Source: Filosporella fistucella
Taxonomy: Eukaryota; Ascomycota; Leotiomycetes; Helotiales
Length of the DNA stretch: 64,000 bases
NCBI GenBank assembly: GCA_030077755.1
Contig: JAQJZZ010000001.1
Coordinates: 1,736,001 to 1,800,000 of the forward strand
Direction of reading: 5' to 3'
Within the stretch, counting starts at the first letter, position 1. Every line of letters begins with the position of its first letter. Shown piece by piece: positions 35,277 through 47,500 of the stretch. Position numbers and translations under genes: made by a program. A model generated the notes under the pieces. That model did no database searches. It worked only from the letters and a program-made list of their open reading frames with translations, and was not told the origin of the DNA.

Positions 35277-36123
35277 CGCTGATTTCGGTGTGATTTAATG
35301 TTGAAAGGCTCAAGAATTGAAAGCCGGATGGTAGGTAGATGTGCTGAAGAAGGAAAGGGGATGATGGTGAAGTTGTTGATGAGAAGCGTTCAATGTTGAT
35401 TATTGCCAACTGACTTCGCCAGGCACAGCTTGTCACGTAACCATCTGCACCTGAAAGCTTGGGCCAGTCGCGGCTGTGTACTGAGCTAAACCTATTCGGC
35501 TCTTTTGGCCTGAGGCTTCATACGCGTCAAACTGTACACGAATTTTATGTTTGTACGAGATCCATGAGCGAGCGAAAGGGTGAATAATGTGTAAATTTAT
35601 TTGTTTTAATTTTGAAGCTGCAAAATCTGAAAAATGTTACATCCTGAGCCTCCCGTCTGGGTGATATCCTCCTTAGCAGGAAATGCTCCACGTGCTCCTT
35701 CTGCATATGGTCTAACACTACGGCATCTTTCAGGAGGTAGTGTCGGCAAAGCCAAGGGAATTTTGAGATCTGTATTGTAGATGGCATTCTGTCAAACCAC
35801 TACCACCTCCAACTGTGACTTTTCATCACGACTTATCGCCCTCCATGTACCTGTAGACTGTGCCAATTGCTACAGCGATCACGACGACCTCTGCGGACTT
35901 GTTACGAAGCTACGGTGTTCTTCTGTCGTTTGTGATCGTCTTGATCCTTTGTTTGGGACCGTTTGCGCCCAGCATCAGTAAATCCTACCTGCCGAGGACC
36001 ATCGTGCTGCCAGATAGGAACAGCATTTATTATCAGATGAACGCCTTTTCGAAGAGTACATTGAGTTATTCGTAGCCTGGGGCAAGGCGCGCTTGGTCTG
36101 GTGCTGGAGACCGTAACGCAAAC
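35277..36123. promoter_or_regulatory. divergent promoter region, Rpn2 and capping subunit genes
   Basis: 847 bases between two divergent housekeeping genes. Open frames here (for example 35781-35981) overlap each other and are unrecognised; part is probably the 5' UTR of the downstream gene. No conserved proteasome-associated element (GGTGGCAAA) is visible. Confidence 0.5.
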
Positions 36124-38520
36124 ATGGATCTCCGCTCCATTATCAACACAGAAGCTGGCGAGAGCTCTATCTCGAAGCAAGCTGCACCAGTAACTCCAGT
36201 GCAGACTCATCCGCAACAAGGCTTTCGAGAATATAGTCATTCTCAGCAAGCCTCACCGGGCAAACATCCGTCTCAGGACTACGGCGCACAACCGGGAGGG
36301 CCGTATGCTTCACCTACAACCTACCAAAGCAATTATCAAGGTCGACCGCCTCCTCCTCCGCCTATTCAAGCTCCTCCACAAAATGACCTGCGATCTCCTG
36401 TTCGAACATTTTCTGCCCAGTCGCCATATCAGCATACGCCCTCGTCATCTGTCAGTCAATATCCCTTTCCACAAACTCATCAAACACCACAAAGCCCAGC
36501 TCCGCACAATCCATTTCCTCCCACCCTTCAGCAAAGGGAGAGCTACTCTCAGTCGAATCCTCCTCCACATCTTCAGCATCAAAATTCATACAGCAGACAA
36601 TCACCTGCTCCACAAACTCCTCCAGTCGGCATACCTGGTGCTCCACATCCCTACCTTCAGCATCAAAGGTCACAAAGTTCTGTCTCAAATTCAACTCCGA
36701 CCTCCGCACACAGCCAACACCAATATTTCAGTAATCAATATTCTCAAGAGAGTCCAGTGAATACTAATACTACTCCTCACTTTCCTCCTTCCCAAATTCC
36801 TCAACACCAACGCCAGCAATCTCAGCAATCTCAACCTGGTACTCCCCTTGGTCCTCCATTGACTCAGAAACCTTCGTCGGGAACTTTTGCTCAACCTTCC
36901 AGCCCATACCAACAACGAGGACAGTCACAAGGATCATTCTCTCTGTATCAGCAAACTTCCCCTGCCCCTCCAGCACCGGCTACGATCCCAAGATTGCCAA
37001 GCACACCGAGCGCCTACGATTCCCAGCGAACCTCTTTGAGCGATCAAGCACAGCACAGAAGATCACAAAGCGAAAGAGAACGGAGTATCAGTGTAAGCCC
37101 AAAGACTCGTCTGCCGAGCCAACCCAGAGGTGAAATAACGACTCCTAAATCGGAGAACGGCTACAGCACAAAACGGAAAATGGACGATCGAGAGATGCAG
37201 ATCGAAGAGCCGAGACGAATGGAACCAACTCAGATTAAGCAGGAGGTTCGGCAAGATATGAATGGAATTCAGCGTATACCTTCGTCATCTCCACAACAAC
37301 CACCCAAGAAACGAAGACGCTATGCCGAGCCACCTATATGGGCGCAGAGTGTGCGAAATAAGGCATTGTCAAATCTTGGGCCGTCGAAGGTGAATGGGAA
37401 GCTACCGGGAACAGTACCACATCTTGCACCTCCCATTAAAACTGAAACGAATGGAAGCCGTCAGCCATCTCCAGCGCCACGAGGACCCATAATCGAGGCC
37501 CCCAAAAGCCATCCTTCTGCGATACTGGGACCGTGGGAGGAAAGCATAACGGGAATCAAACCCACTGATTCGGTGTCGAAACTAGTGGCCGATTTTCTCT
37601 TCCAGAACGTAGTGACGCGAACTGACCTTGGAGAATTGACAAGCCGAGGCGTTGAGATTGAAATTGAGGCAAAATTAGGTCAACTCATTGATAAGGAGAC
37701 GAACGAGAGATTCTATCTGCCTGTAATGTCAGAGTGTGTACTTGCGGACAGCGCAAGGGTAGGGTTTAGAAGTTCCATGACAGAGGTATGTTTGCAGATG
37801 TAAATAATTTACAAACGCTAACTGCCACAGTCTCAACACCGGCATCTGAATGATTATCTGAACGCAAAAGTTGCGGAAACCCACCCGGCGAATCCCGGCC
37901 AGACAAAAAAGAGGGTGAAGATTGATTACTTGCATCGCCGAGAGATAGACAAGTTTTACGAACTTCCGCCAGCCATGCACATGCACCTTCCAGCCGCTGT
38001 TCGAGAGAAGCTGAACCCCCGACACGCCGTCAAAGTCAGAGTCAGTCATGACCAAAAGACTGGTCAGATATTGGCAAAGATCATCAAAGCTCGTCTCGTG
38101 GATTTAGACATTTTCAATCCTCAATTTCCACTTGATTGTCGCATCAGTATTAATTTTGAAATGAAGTATGATGGGGACATTGACGAGATAGTAGCTTCCA
38201 GTACAGGAGATCGACTTCCCGATAGAAACAAGGATCGCTTGAGTTACAGTCAATCGCACTACCAGATTGATCTGACCCAGGTGACCCAATTGACAACTGT
38301 AAATGTAAGTTATCTGATAGTAGCATGCGGCCATTGCTAATTTTTTAAGGGTCAAAATCGGGTTGATAAGGAGCATGAATTGGAAATCGAAATTGAGACC
38401 AGAGCTGTGCAGGAACAGGGCCAAAGAGCAGTTTCGGGCCAACCCAATGAATATCTGGCTTTGGTTGAAGGATTGGTGGATAATATGCGAGTTTTGTCTA
38501 GGAATGTTCCTCCACTCTAG
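36124..38520 (+). CDS. mRNA-capping enzyme subunit beta, RNA 5'-triphosphatase (Cet1-like)
   Basis: Three exons (36124-37785, 37831-38304, 38350-38520) close in frame to 768 residues. About 400 residues at the N-terminus are Pro/Gln/Ser-rich and disordered, much longer than in yeast. The C-terminal 300 residues are the tunnel-fold metal-dependent triphosphatase. They carry glutamate motif A, EIEIEAKLGQL, and motif C, ELEIEIE, near the C-terminus, which bind the divalent metal. Between them are KKRVKIDYLHRREID and LDCRISINFEMKYDGD. It removes the gamma phosphate from nascent pre-mRNA ends in the nucleus, and the guanylyltransferase subunit then adds the cap. A conserved basic patch, PPKKRRRYAEPPIWAQS, just before the domain resembles the guanylyltransferase-binding (WAQK-type) peptide of yeast Cet1. 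Function is well supported by the paired motifs. Confidence 0.93.
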
Positions 38521-39211
38521 GAGCATGAATAAAAGATGGACAACGTCTCAAATCAGGCGGCGGTTGGAAGTCATCCATATTTAGCGTTTCAGGGCTTTCC
38601 ATGATTGAATACCCTTTGGAGTTTTTACTGTGGCATAGGTTAGGGGCTTACCGTCTGCAATATCAAAAGCAGACTCATACATAATGAACATCATTGAACT
38701 TTTCTCGCCACACAGAAGAAGTCCCATGAGAGCAAAAGTGCTATAGTTGTATCATGCCTCGGATCTCGTTCGTGAAACATTCTTCGCTCTGTATATGGAT
38801 ACGACCATTTTCATGTAGATATTGGCTCATCGTATTTGTACCCACGAAAAGTATATGCAGCCTATTGAGAAAGATAGTCCCTAGTGTCGATTAGGGATCT
38901 GTTACCAAGAAAATGGACTATATGGCCAGAGACGAGAGTTCCACCAACTTTGTACTCTTTAATTTGATCAGGTGAGAGGGCGGGTCGTCCCACCGCTTGA
39001 AGAAGCCAAGGCGAATGAAGATCACTTCCACCACCGTCCATGCAGCTAAACGCGTCCACAGACGCGCTCTTGAACTCACCGCCTTGCACCGCACCTCAGA
39101 GGCACCTTGCTTTTTTCCGTTCACCATACTCTTGTGAAACATAACTCGTAATGAATAACTTCTATGTAGAATTTGACCGTTGATGACCAATTCCAATCAC
39201 ACGACTCTGAG
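38521..39211. other. intergenic
   Basis: 691 bases with no supportable gene. Minus-strand frames at 38862-39089 and 38918-39196 have no recognisable content. The region should hold the terminator of the capping gene and the promoter of the next gene. Confidence 0.5.
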
Positions 39212-42200
39212 ATGGAGAGACGAGATATTTGTCGGGCACTGAATGTGTCGGATGAAAAGCAATGTCTCGAGGTTGCTACTTCATCAAATGGTCTATTTTG
39301 TGCTTTTCACTCGAGACAATGCTATGGTAATTGTTTCTTAGCATTTCTGGGACTAAACAGCTGACAATTAAAGGCCTATACAGAGGTTACAAGAAACGTA
39401 ATGCTCGTCTTGACCGTCTCTCAGCCAATCCGCCACCATATCTCGCACAAACCAAAATCCCACTCGCCAACCAATTCTTCACAGATGTCACCACGGAAGC
39501 TGTGCTGAAGGAAATCCATGATCACCTCTTCTTGAAACATCAATTGTTGAATAAGGTTATCCAGGCGAGAAAATTACATATGACTCGTTTCTTCTCACAG
39601 GATATGGATTATGGGCACACGAATTATGTTAATGGATTGATGGGACTGAAAGCTGCTACCACAGTTGCACTTGAGAGGCTCGAGAGAAGAACAGCCGAGG
39701 TATTGTATGAAGACCAGAAATGGTTTGGGTGGGTGAGGGAGTGTCAGAATGAGGAAGAGAGGAACAGGGAGAAGGAGCAGAAGAAAGTTAAGCTGGAAGC
39801 GGCCATGTTCAAGAGGAATTGGAAGGCGAATGAGATGAGACAGAGGGAGATGAGAGCTAAGGAAGAGAAGCTCAGACAAGACGCTTTCTTGGAACAGATT
39901 TATAAGGAAAGGATGAAACAGAAAGAGAGTGAAATCGATGAGGATGATGAAGAGTGGGATCCTATTGATGATGTGTTGGAGGATAGTAGGGGAAGCTATG
40001 TTGGTGAGTTATGTTTGCTGGTGGTTTGAAAATCCGGAGCTAATCATCGCCGTTTAGATCTAATCCAGAATTTCCTCTGGATGGAAACTACCAAACCCGA
40101 AGAAAAGGAATCTGCGCCTGAAGCTACGATCCAGAGTGCAGAACCGCCAGCTCTTGCTGAAGTGACCGATGTGGTCCAAAATCTCGAAGTCGAAGCTCCA
40201 AAGACAGCTTCAGCATCTCATTCCAAACAGAAAGCCAAGGCGAAGAAGAAGCAGAAACCGGCTAATACGAAGCCAGCAGCAGAAGCTGAACCAGATATAA
40301 GTCTCATAGAGACGAAAGAGCAAATGTTCGATCGACTAGTGAACAGTGTTGAGCTTACAACGAGCCGAGTTAAAGGGTTGATCATTGCCGGGACTCCTGA
40401 GAAACCTACTTTGTCGCACAAAACTCTCACCTACTCAGAGGCCGAAGCTCATCGCCTTCAATCTGAGATAACGGAGATCAAACATTTGTTATTCTGCCGA
40501 TTGCTCCTCGGACATGCTACGTTGTTGCCTGCAGCATTGCGAGCAGAAAATGTGGAAAGTTTCTTGGCGGACCAAGAAGTGCCTTCCAGCGCATTGCGAG
40601 ATCTCTGTCTTAAGATGGAGATTCCTGGTCTTCAAGAAATTCGTGATGCCTGCGCTGATTTCTTTCGTTCTGATGAAGAGGCAGAAGAGGTTGACATGAA
40701 AGAGAAAGCGGCGCAGAAGGAGAAGAGGAAGAAAATGGTCGAGGAACCACATCCTCATGATCTCATGATGAAACCAATGAGGGGAAAACATGCTTTGCCT
40801 GATACTTGGAAACCGAAGCGCGAGCAAGCGAAAGAGTTGGAACAAGAAGAGGAAGAGGAAGAAGAAGACGAGGAGGATCCAATGGGCATGCCATCTCGTG
40901 ACCAGATTCTTGGTGGCGGACCAGATAGTGGTGGGCAGGCAGTTGATTTCGGGAAAGTGTCTAAGAAGAAATTATCAAAGGAGAAAATAAAAGTCAGGGT
41001 CTGTGGTAGATCAATCTGGAATTACCCAAGCGACAAGGCGATGACTCGCGGAGGTTGGCTTCACTTCTGTATCATTGCAAAGGAGAGTACTCTGCATGAC
41101 GCCGTGGCTTTGTGCCGTCATTGGGATGAGTTCTTCGAGCTGAATATTTTAGCACTGTGGGATTATTTTCCCAGCAAGAAGTGGGGTGAGTGGGTTGGAA
41201 ATAGGTATCGAATGCAGATGCTGCAATTGGTGAGTATATACGACTATGTACAATTTCTTGCTAATTCTTATAGGGATTCATCATGTACTTTGAGAGTTCA
41301 TCCCCCGATGCCGCAGAATTGACCGTCAGCCACCAACAAAGCGGGCGTCGTGGCAATGGCAGGCGAGCTCATGCGGTATTCGAAGCCCGAAATTTCATTT
41401 GTGCCCACATTAAACGAGACGATCCTCAAAGTCGCCGACTGATTCAATATCTCTCAATGCAAAGCCACAAACTTGTCATCCTAGTACGCGACGCAGAAAG
41501 TGGCAAACTTCTCGTTACTCCAGATGAGGAGGAACGATGGCTGTATCGTGAAAAGAGTGGATTGGGGAGAGCATCGAAGAATAATTTCAATGTTGTGAGA
41601 AGAGTTGGCTCGGTGTTCTTCGAGGAGATGGATAAACTTCGCGAGTGGAAATTTAGCTTCAAGGAGTACTACGATGTTTACATCTGGGACCTGGAACCAG
41701 GACAGCCATTTCCTGTGCTTTTCAATACCATACAAGAGGTCAGTTAAATATCAGCTGACTGATGTGACGCCACTAACAAGAAAGTAGATGCTGATCAAGG
41801 CTTTGCGCTGCAAACAAGGACTGGACACTTATGAGCTTGCTGCTCCGATCCTCAAAACCCTGCACCGAGATCCGGATACAGACATTGTTCGCGATATTAA
41901 GCCTGGCGAAAGCATTCAGAGCATCTATGATCTGATGCATAGTGAGAAGATGCATTTCTTCTACGGATCAATCAAGGACATGAAAGATGCAATCAAAGCC
42001 GAGGACGAGGAGGCAATCAACCAAGTACCCAAGAACTTATTCTACAACGATATTGATGCCTTAGAAGACGAGATTCTCTTTCCTGAAGATTCAGGCTCTG
42101 CCAATCCGCTGGGAGTCGGCGACCTTGAACCTATCAGCAAATGGGAGAAGGAAGGTCATTCTTTGCGACCCTTCATTGAAGGTTGGGAATCTGATTACAG

Positions 42201-43697
42201 CGACTCTGATATCGACGAACAAGATCTGGACTCGGAAGACCTGGATCCCGACGATGAAGATGATTCTTGGGAGGAGGGAGAGACAATTGATATGTCTGTC
42301 GCTCGCATACAGAGAGCGGTTATAGCAAAGAACGCTAAGGATAGGGCCAAGAAAGGTGATGACTCCCCTGTGAAGGCAGATGAGTTGATCGCTCGATTGT
42401 CATATCCCGAGGCCTGGCAAGAGGCGTTTCGAAAGCTTACACTCAAAATCGAACGGGAGCAATTTGTTGATCGTGGAAGCCCCGCTGTGATGAAAGATGA
42501 GTTCATGGAATTATTTGATAAGAGAAAAGCTTCTGGTAAGTTGTGACAACTCTAAATTGTTGAGGAGATGCTGATTTTCATAGTTTTCAAGGAGGTGTGG
42601 CATAAAGCTGATCTCACCCCACATGCTCAAGTAAATTATGTCGAAATGACGGAAATGGCCAGGAAAGCTCGTCAGTGGAATCAATTACAATTCGGATGCA
42701 TACAAGACATTATTGTCTTGCAGATAATCGACAAGCTTGATGTCCCTGTGGGCGATATCAAGGCAGCCTACAGAGCAATGGGCAAGATATCACCATTCTT
42801 TCGCCCTGAATTTTTCGAATCAGCTCAAGGCAAGCCGTTCAAAGATTCTCTTCTATTCAAGCAGGAAGAGCGAGCACAGAAATTTCCGGATATTAGATCC
42901 CATCAATCAAATACGACATGTTCAAAAGAGCTATTCACAGACTATGACGAGAAATTGAAAGCTGGAGACTACGTAGAAGACTTTCCTGAAGAATGGGACC
43001 GTACCGTCCGACCTATAGTCGCTCACCGTAAGCTCCCCATCTTTCGAACTTACACCTTCTAACTCATATAGTCTACAAAACCGGCATTCTTCGAACAAGA
43101 GCGGACACCTACCACGAAGGTCAAGCTTTCGCAGCCGCAGAGCCAGGTCGCACGAAAATGGACTTCTACCTCGACTACCGCTCCAACATCCCCACCATAA
43201 CCGGTCTCCATCATCTCACCAACCCCTCCTCCGTCCCCACTCTTAAAACTACCGCCTTGGCATTCGCAGCCAAAAATCCAAACGCCTGTTTCTCGATTCT
43301 CACTCTCTGGTCAGCACCCCACTTCTACCCCCTGACTATCGGCTTCGACAAGCGTGGACCGACTTCTTTCCAAGACATGCAGGGAAGGAAATTTGTCTGG
43401 TTGTTTATTCCTAAAGATATGCCATGTTCGGAATATAGTGTACATGAGAATGCAAGGCAGAGAATTGAGCCGTTTCAGAAAAAGGTGTTCGGGAAAGGGA
43501 AAGAAGAGAAAGTGGTGGTGAGGAGAGACAAGTATCTGGTTATGGGGAAGGATAGGGAAGAATGTTTTTGGTTGAGTGCTGCGATGGTTTATGCGGTGCA
43601 GAGACGGCCGTGGAGGTTGGAAGTGGATTTGTGGAGGAGTTTTGTGGGTGTGGATAAGGTGTTTTTGGAGAGATTGGATGAGAAGTGGTTGGATTGA
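39212..43697 (+). CDS. conserved large protein of unknown function with Cys/His N-terminus
   Basis: Seven exons (39212-39326, 39374-40003, 40058-41229, 41274-41738, 41788-42535, 42584-43027, 43072-43697) sum to 4,200 bases, closing in frame to 1,399 residues. The start is the ATG at 39212; the frame upstream has only TTG. Residues 7-37 carry C-x10-C-x11-C-x2-H-x3-C (FCAFHSRQC), a possible zinc-binding knuckle, followed by LYRGYKKRNARLD. Next come a coiled-coil rich in Lys/Glu (about residues 170-250), a low-complexity acidic/basic region, and a block with PLPD-like and GRSIWNYPSDKAMTRGGW motifs. The C-terminal half has several blocks, including LTLWSAPHFYPLTIGFDKR, that look conserved. No catalytic motif, signal peptide or membrane helix is visible. 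I do not recognise a named family; a nuclear or cytosolic structural role is only a guess. Confidence 0.85.
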
Positions 43698-43815
43698 AGT
43701 TAAGCACTTTGTAGATTATCGGTATACTATTGTCTTGATACCTTTGATATGGATATAGGTCACTCGGAACAGTCATTACATCTTCCAGAAATACTCCAAT
43801 GTCAAAGTGGTAGTA

Positions 43816-43970
43816 CTCTCCCCCCCCCCCCCCCCCCCCCCCTAAATAAATGTAAAAAAGTGGTCCCGATCTCTGACAGCGAATTTGCCCAGAGCCTCAG
43901 ATTGTATAGCCCCACAGGCTCCACCGTATTACATTTATTTAGGGGGGGGGGGGGGGGGGGGGGGGGAGAG
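43816..43970. mobile_element. MITE-like hairpin element with C/G-tract inverted ends and TA target duplication
   Basis: Terminal inverted repeats of about 40 bases: CTCT plus a 23-C run and TAAATAAATGTAA on the left (43816-43855), and TTACATTTATTTA plus a 25-G run and AGAG on the right (43929-43970). TA lies on each side (43814-43815 and 43971-43972). The middle, about 73 bases, has no open frame. Size, inverted ends and TA duplication fit a Tc1/mariner-type non-autonomous element. The unequal C and G runs (23 and 25) may reflect slippage, possibly including sequencing error. Confidence 0.75.
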
Positions 43971-44066
43971 TAATATCATCGAAATCAGTGGGCAACGGCC
44001 CGCTCCGAAACACCCTGCTTTCGGCAACACTCTATATGCAGTGCTACTATCCATGGGAACACGGGA

Positions 44067-44105
44067 ACCAACACCAAAACCAACACCAATACCAACACCA
44101 ACACC
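44067..44105. repeat. 12-base tandem repeat, about 3.25 copies
   Basis: ACCAACACCAAA, ACCAACACCAAT and ACCAACACCAAC follow one another, then ACC. Each copy differs only in its last base. It lies in the 5' region of the helicase gene. Confidence 0.8.
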
Positions 44106-44402
44106 TAAGCCTCAGCGAAGCCACGGCTTCTCTGTGCAACCATCCTCCCGTCTGTCGTATCAGGACATATAAAAGTGTTGCTCCCATACTCGGTGAGATG
44201 TCTTTGGTCTGAGATTGGGTCAACTCGCAAGGCGAAAACAGCAGCCCAATGGTATAAGTTCCTTTCAAGCGCCTAGCAGTGAGATTATGCAGGAGACCTA
44301 ATGCGTTTCGAGACTCGAATGAAGGTAAGAGAGAGGAGGAAGGCGTTTGTGAGTGCATGAAAGATGGAACGTTCTGGTCTTTATTCTTTCACTGTTGACT
44401 TC

Positions 44403-44432
44403 TTCTACTTCTACTTCTACTTCTACTGCTAT
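44403..44432. repeat. TTCTAC microsatellite, five perfect copies
   Basis: Five uninterrupted copies of TTCTAC end 74 bases upstream of the helicase start codon, likely in its 5' UTR or promoter. The tract may vary in length between strains. Confidence 0.85.
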
Positions 44433-44506
44433 TTGATTTGATTTCCACATGCTGTCCTATTGAAGTTTTGATTCAATTCTACACATTTCTAGCATACTCT
44501 GAGGTG

Positions 44507-47500
44507 ATGTTCAGCTCAGGATCACGATCGCGAGGCTATGGGAGAAGCGGACGAGGAGGCCAACGTGGCGGAAGGGGTAGGGGCGATGGAAGGAGAGGAG
44601 ATTATTTTGCAAGAGGAGGTATGAATGAGAGAAATGGTGGACCTCGCAGTGGCCCGCAAATCTGTCGATATACCGAGCAAGGGCAGCAGTGTCGACGAGG
44701 AGACACTTGTCCTTATTCCCACGATCTCTCTTCCCGCCACGACAGGCCAAGAGAACAAAGACAAGACACACCGGAGCAGCGACAGGAGCGAGAAGATTAC
44801 AACACTTGGAAAAGACTTATCAAGAGGGAACCAATACATAATGATATCTACACGATTGAGAGAATCTGGACAGGAGCTCTCTCAATCCTGGAGGACGGTG
44901 ACAGAGAATGGAAACAGATGCTTGTCAGAGATCTGGACAACGAGGAGAATTATGGACGGCAACACATTCGAACGATAATGGGCATGGAATCACATTCTGG
45001 TGGGAGCGGAACATTCATCAAGCTTTCGCAGAGCTTTCTCTCCGTCATCACACACCCTGCTATCCTCGATTGCTTGTCTGTTGATACATTTGTCGGAAAC
45101 TTGTACAACTTCATCAGTGGAAGCAACGGAACAAGAGTGGTTTCGTTTCTACAGCGTCTCTTCAAAAGCATAGCTGAGGCACATCGTACCTCTTCACTTG
45201 CTGCATCAACGGCTGAAGCACTTCTTTGTTCTACTACGGCAACTCTGTTGGAGGTGTTGAAAAGGGAACATCGTGCTTCATTCCATGAAGAACTGGTGGA
45301 TCTGATCGACGGCATTCAAAATACAACTGGGCTTACTGTGTTGAACAAAGATTCTTCAGCATTGCCAATCATCAACAATCGCTGTGACGAGCTTCGTACA
45401 ATCACGGCTCGTGCAATGGGACTTCTTCAAGAGTCTAAGCCAGCCCAAGTCAATGGTATCTCAACATCGGCACTTAAATCTACATATCCTAAGCAGACCA
45501 TCACCCCTAGCGGCCACCACAACAACGATTATCCCGACATCCCCAAGATCTCGATTCTTCCCACCGAAGATGAGATTAGTTGTGACCACCCAGAATTCCT
45601 CCCCACCACAGATCCCGATGAACCATATTTTCTAGACGATCCTGTGCAACGCCATCTTGATACTCATTTCCGTCTTCTTCGTCACGATATCTTTGGAGAA
45701 ATGAAAGAGGCTCTAGCCGGGTTAATTAGAGGCGTGAATGATAACCCAACGATGCTGAACAATCGCAAGCTCAATATCGGAGACATCAGAGCATATCCAT
45801 ATCCTAAAGCTCACGTGGGCTATGTTTCATTTGACCAAAGGCGCGGCATTGAAGCTCATATATCTTTTCCCCAGCTCCCTTCCCTCCAGAAGAAATCGGC
45901 TGCCGAGAAGCGGAAGTGGTGGGATGAATCGAAACGCCTAGAAGACGGCTCCTTGCTAACCTTTGTGGTGTTCATCAACAATAAATGCTCACTACTGTTC
46001 CTCACTGTCAGCCAACGAAATACCGATCCAAAAGCAGATTACAATCTTACCTCAAACCAACATATGTGCACAATAGTGACAAAACTTGCGACGCGAAGCC
46101 AGGCAGACGTTGAACTTTTAACTCGGTTGCATTGCCAAAAGACCAGCGGAGCATTAATTGAGTTCCCTGGAGTGCTCCTTGCTACGTTCATTCCGATTTT
46201 GGAGAATTTGCAACAGATGCAACGTCTGAGCAGACTCCCATTCCATCAATGGATTCTCCCTGAGTGAGTTATGTACACACCGTTGTCACCCAATGTTCCA
46301 CCACCATTGTATGCTAGACGCCCTTCTTTTGACTTTCCGCTCGATTCGATACTAAAGAAAGGAGGAACTCGACTTGCATTAACCCCTCAGGCATCGCCTG
46401 ACGATCTTCACATCATCGAACAGGTAGAAGCACAAACAACTCTCGATCGTGGGCAGTGCCAGGCTTTGATAGCTGCGCTGACTCGAGAGTTTGCATTCAT
46501 CCAAGGCCCACCAGGAACAGGCAAATCATATCTGGGTGTGCATCTCATGAGAGTGCTGTTGGCGTGTAAAGATCAGGCAAATTTGGGTCCAATTGTGGTT
46601 GTGTAAGTGTGCCCCTCACTACCTTGTCAATTGACCAATCTGACTTTCCCAGCTGCTACACGAACCATGCTCTGGATCAGTTCTTGGAACACCTCATCCA
46701 AGTCGGCATCGAGAAAATCATCAGAATTGGTGGCCAAAGCAAATCAGAGATTCTAGAGGGAAAGAATCTTCGCCTAGTCTCTCGAGGGGAGGGAAAGACG
46801 AAATCGGAAAGTTATTTGGTTGCCAAAACACACGAGGATCTAGGTACCAAGGAAAGCCGCATCAAGGCAGTGCTTGGAAGGCTCCATACAACACAAAACA
46901 AACCTTCCTGGGAAAATTTGAACTTCCACTTGAGGCGTAGATATCGGGAAATTTACGATCAGTTTTCTCGAGTGGATAAAGCTGAATTTAAAGTTGTTGG
47001 AAGACACCCCTTCGATATTTGGCTTCAAGGAATGAGAAATGATGGCGACAAGAATAAATGTCATAAGTCCGAAGATGCCCAGGGAAGTACCACTGACAAG
47101 AATATACTACTGCGAAATGCCAAACGAGATGTGCATAGTCTCTCTGCGCAGGCTCGACATAATCTCGTCGCCATCTGGGTACGAGAGATTTACGAACATT
47201 CTACTGACGAGTTGTTCGAGCTTGTTAAGGAAAGCCATCATTTACAAGAGCAAATTGCAAAAATTCACGATGAGGTTGACAGACGAGTTCTTTCGACAGC
47301 AGATGTTATCGGCGTTACTACTACCGGATTGGCAAAACGGATTTCGGTACTTCAGCATGTACATTGCAAGGTTATCATATGCGAAGAGGCAGGAGAGGTT
47401 TTGGAAGCCCACATGTTGTCCGTCCTGCTCCCGACTGTTGAGCATTTCATTCAGATTGGAGATCATCAACAACTACGCCCGACTATCAACAATCATGGTC

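Larger units (their letters stand above)
43698..44506. other. intergenic with MITE and short tandem repeats
   Basis: 809 bases between the unknown gene and the helicase gene. It holds a MITE-like hairpin and two short tandem repeats, listed separately. No coding gene is seen. The open frames across the C and G runs are an effect of those runs. Confidence 0.6.
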
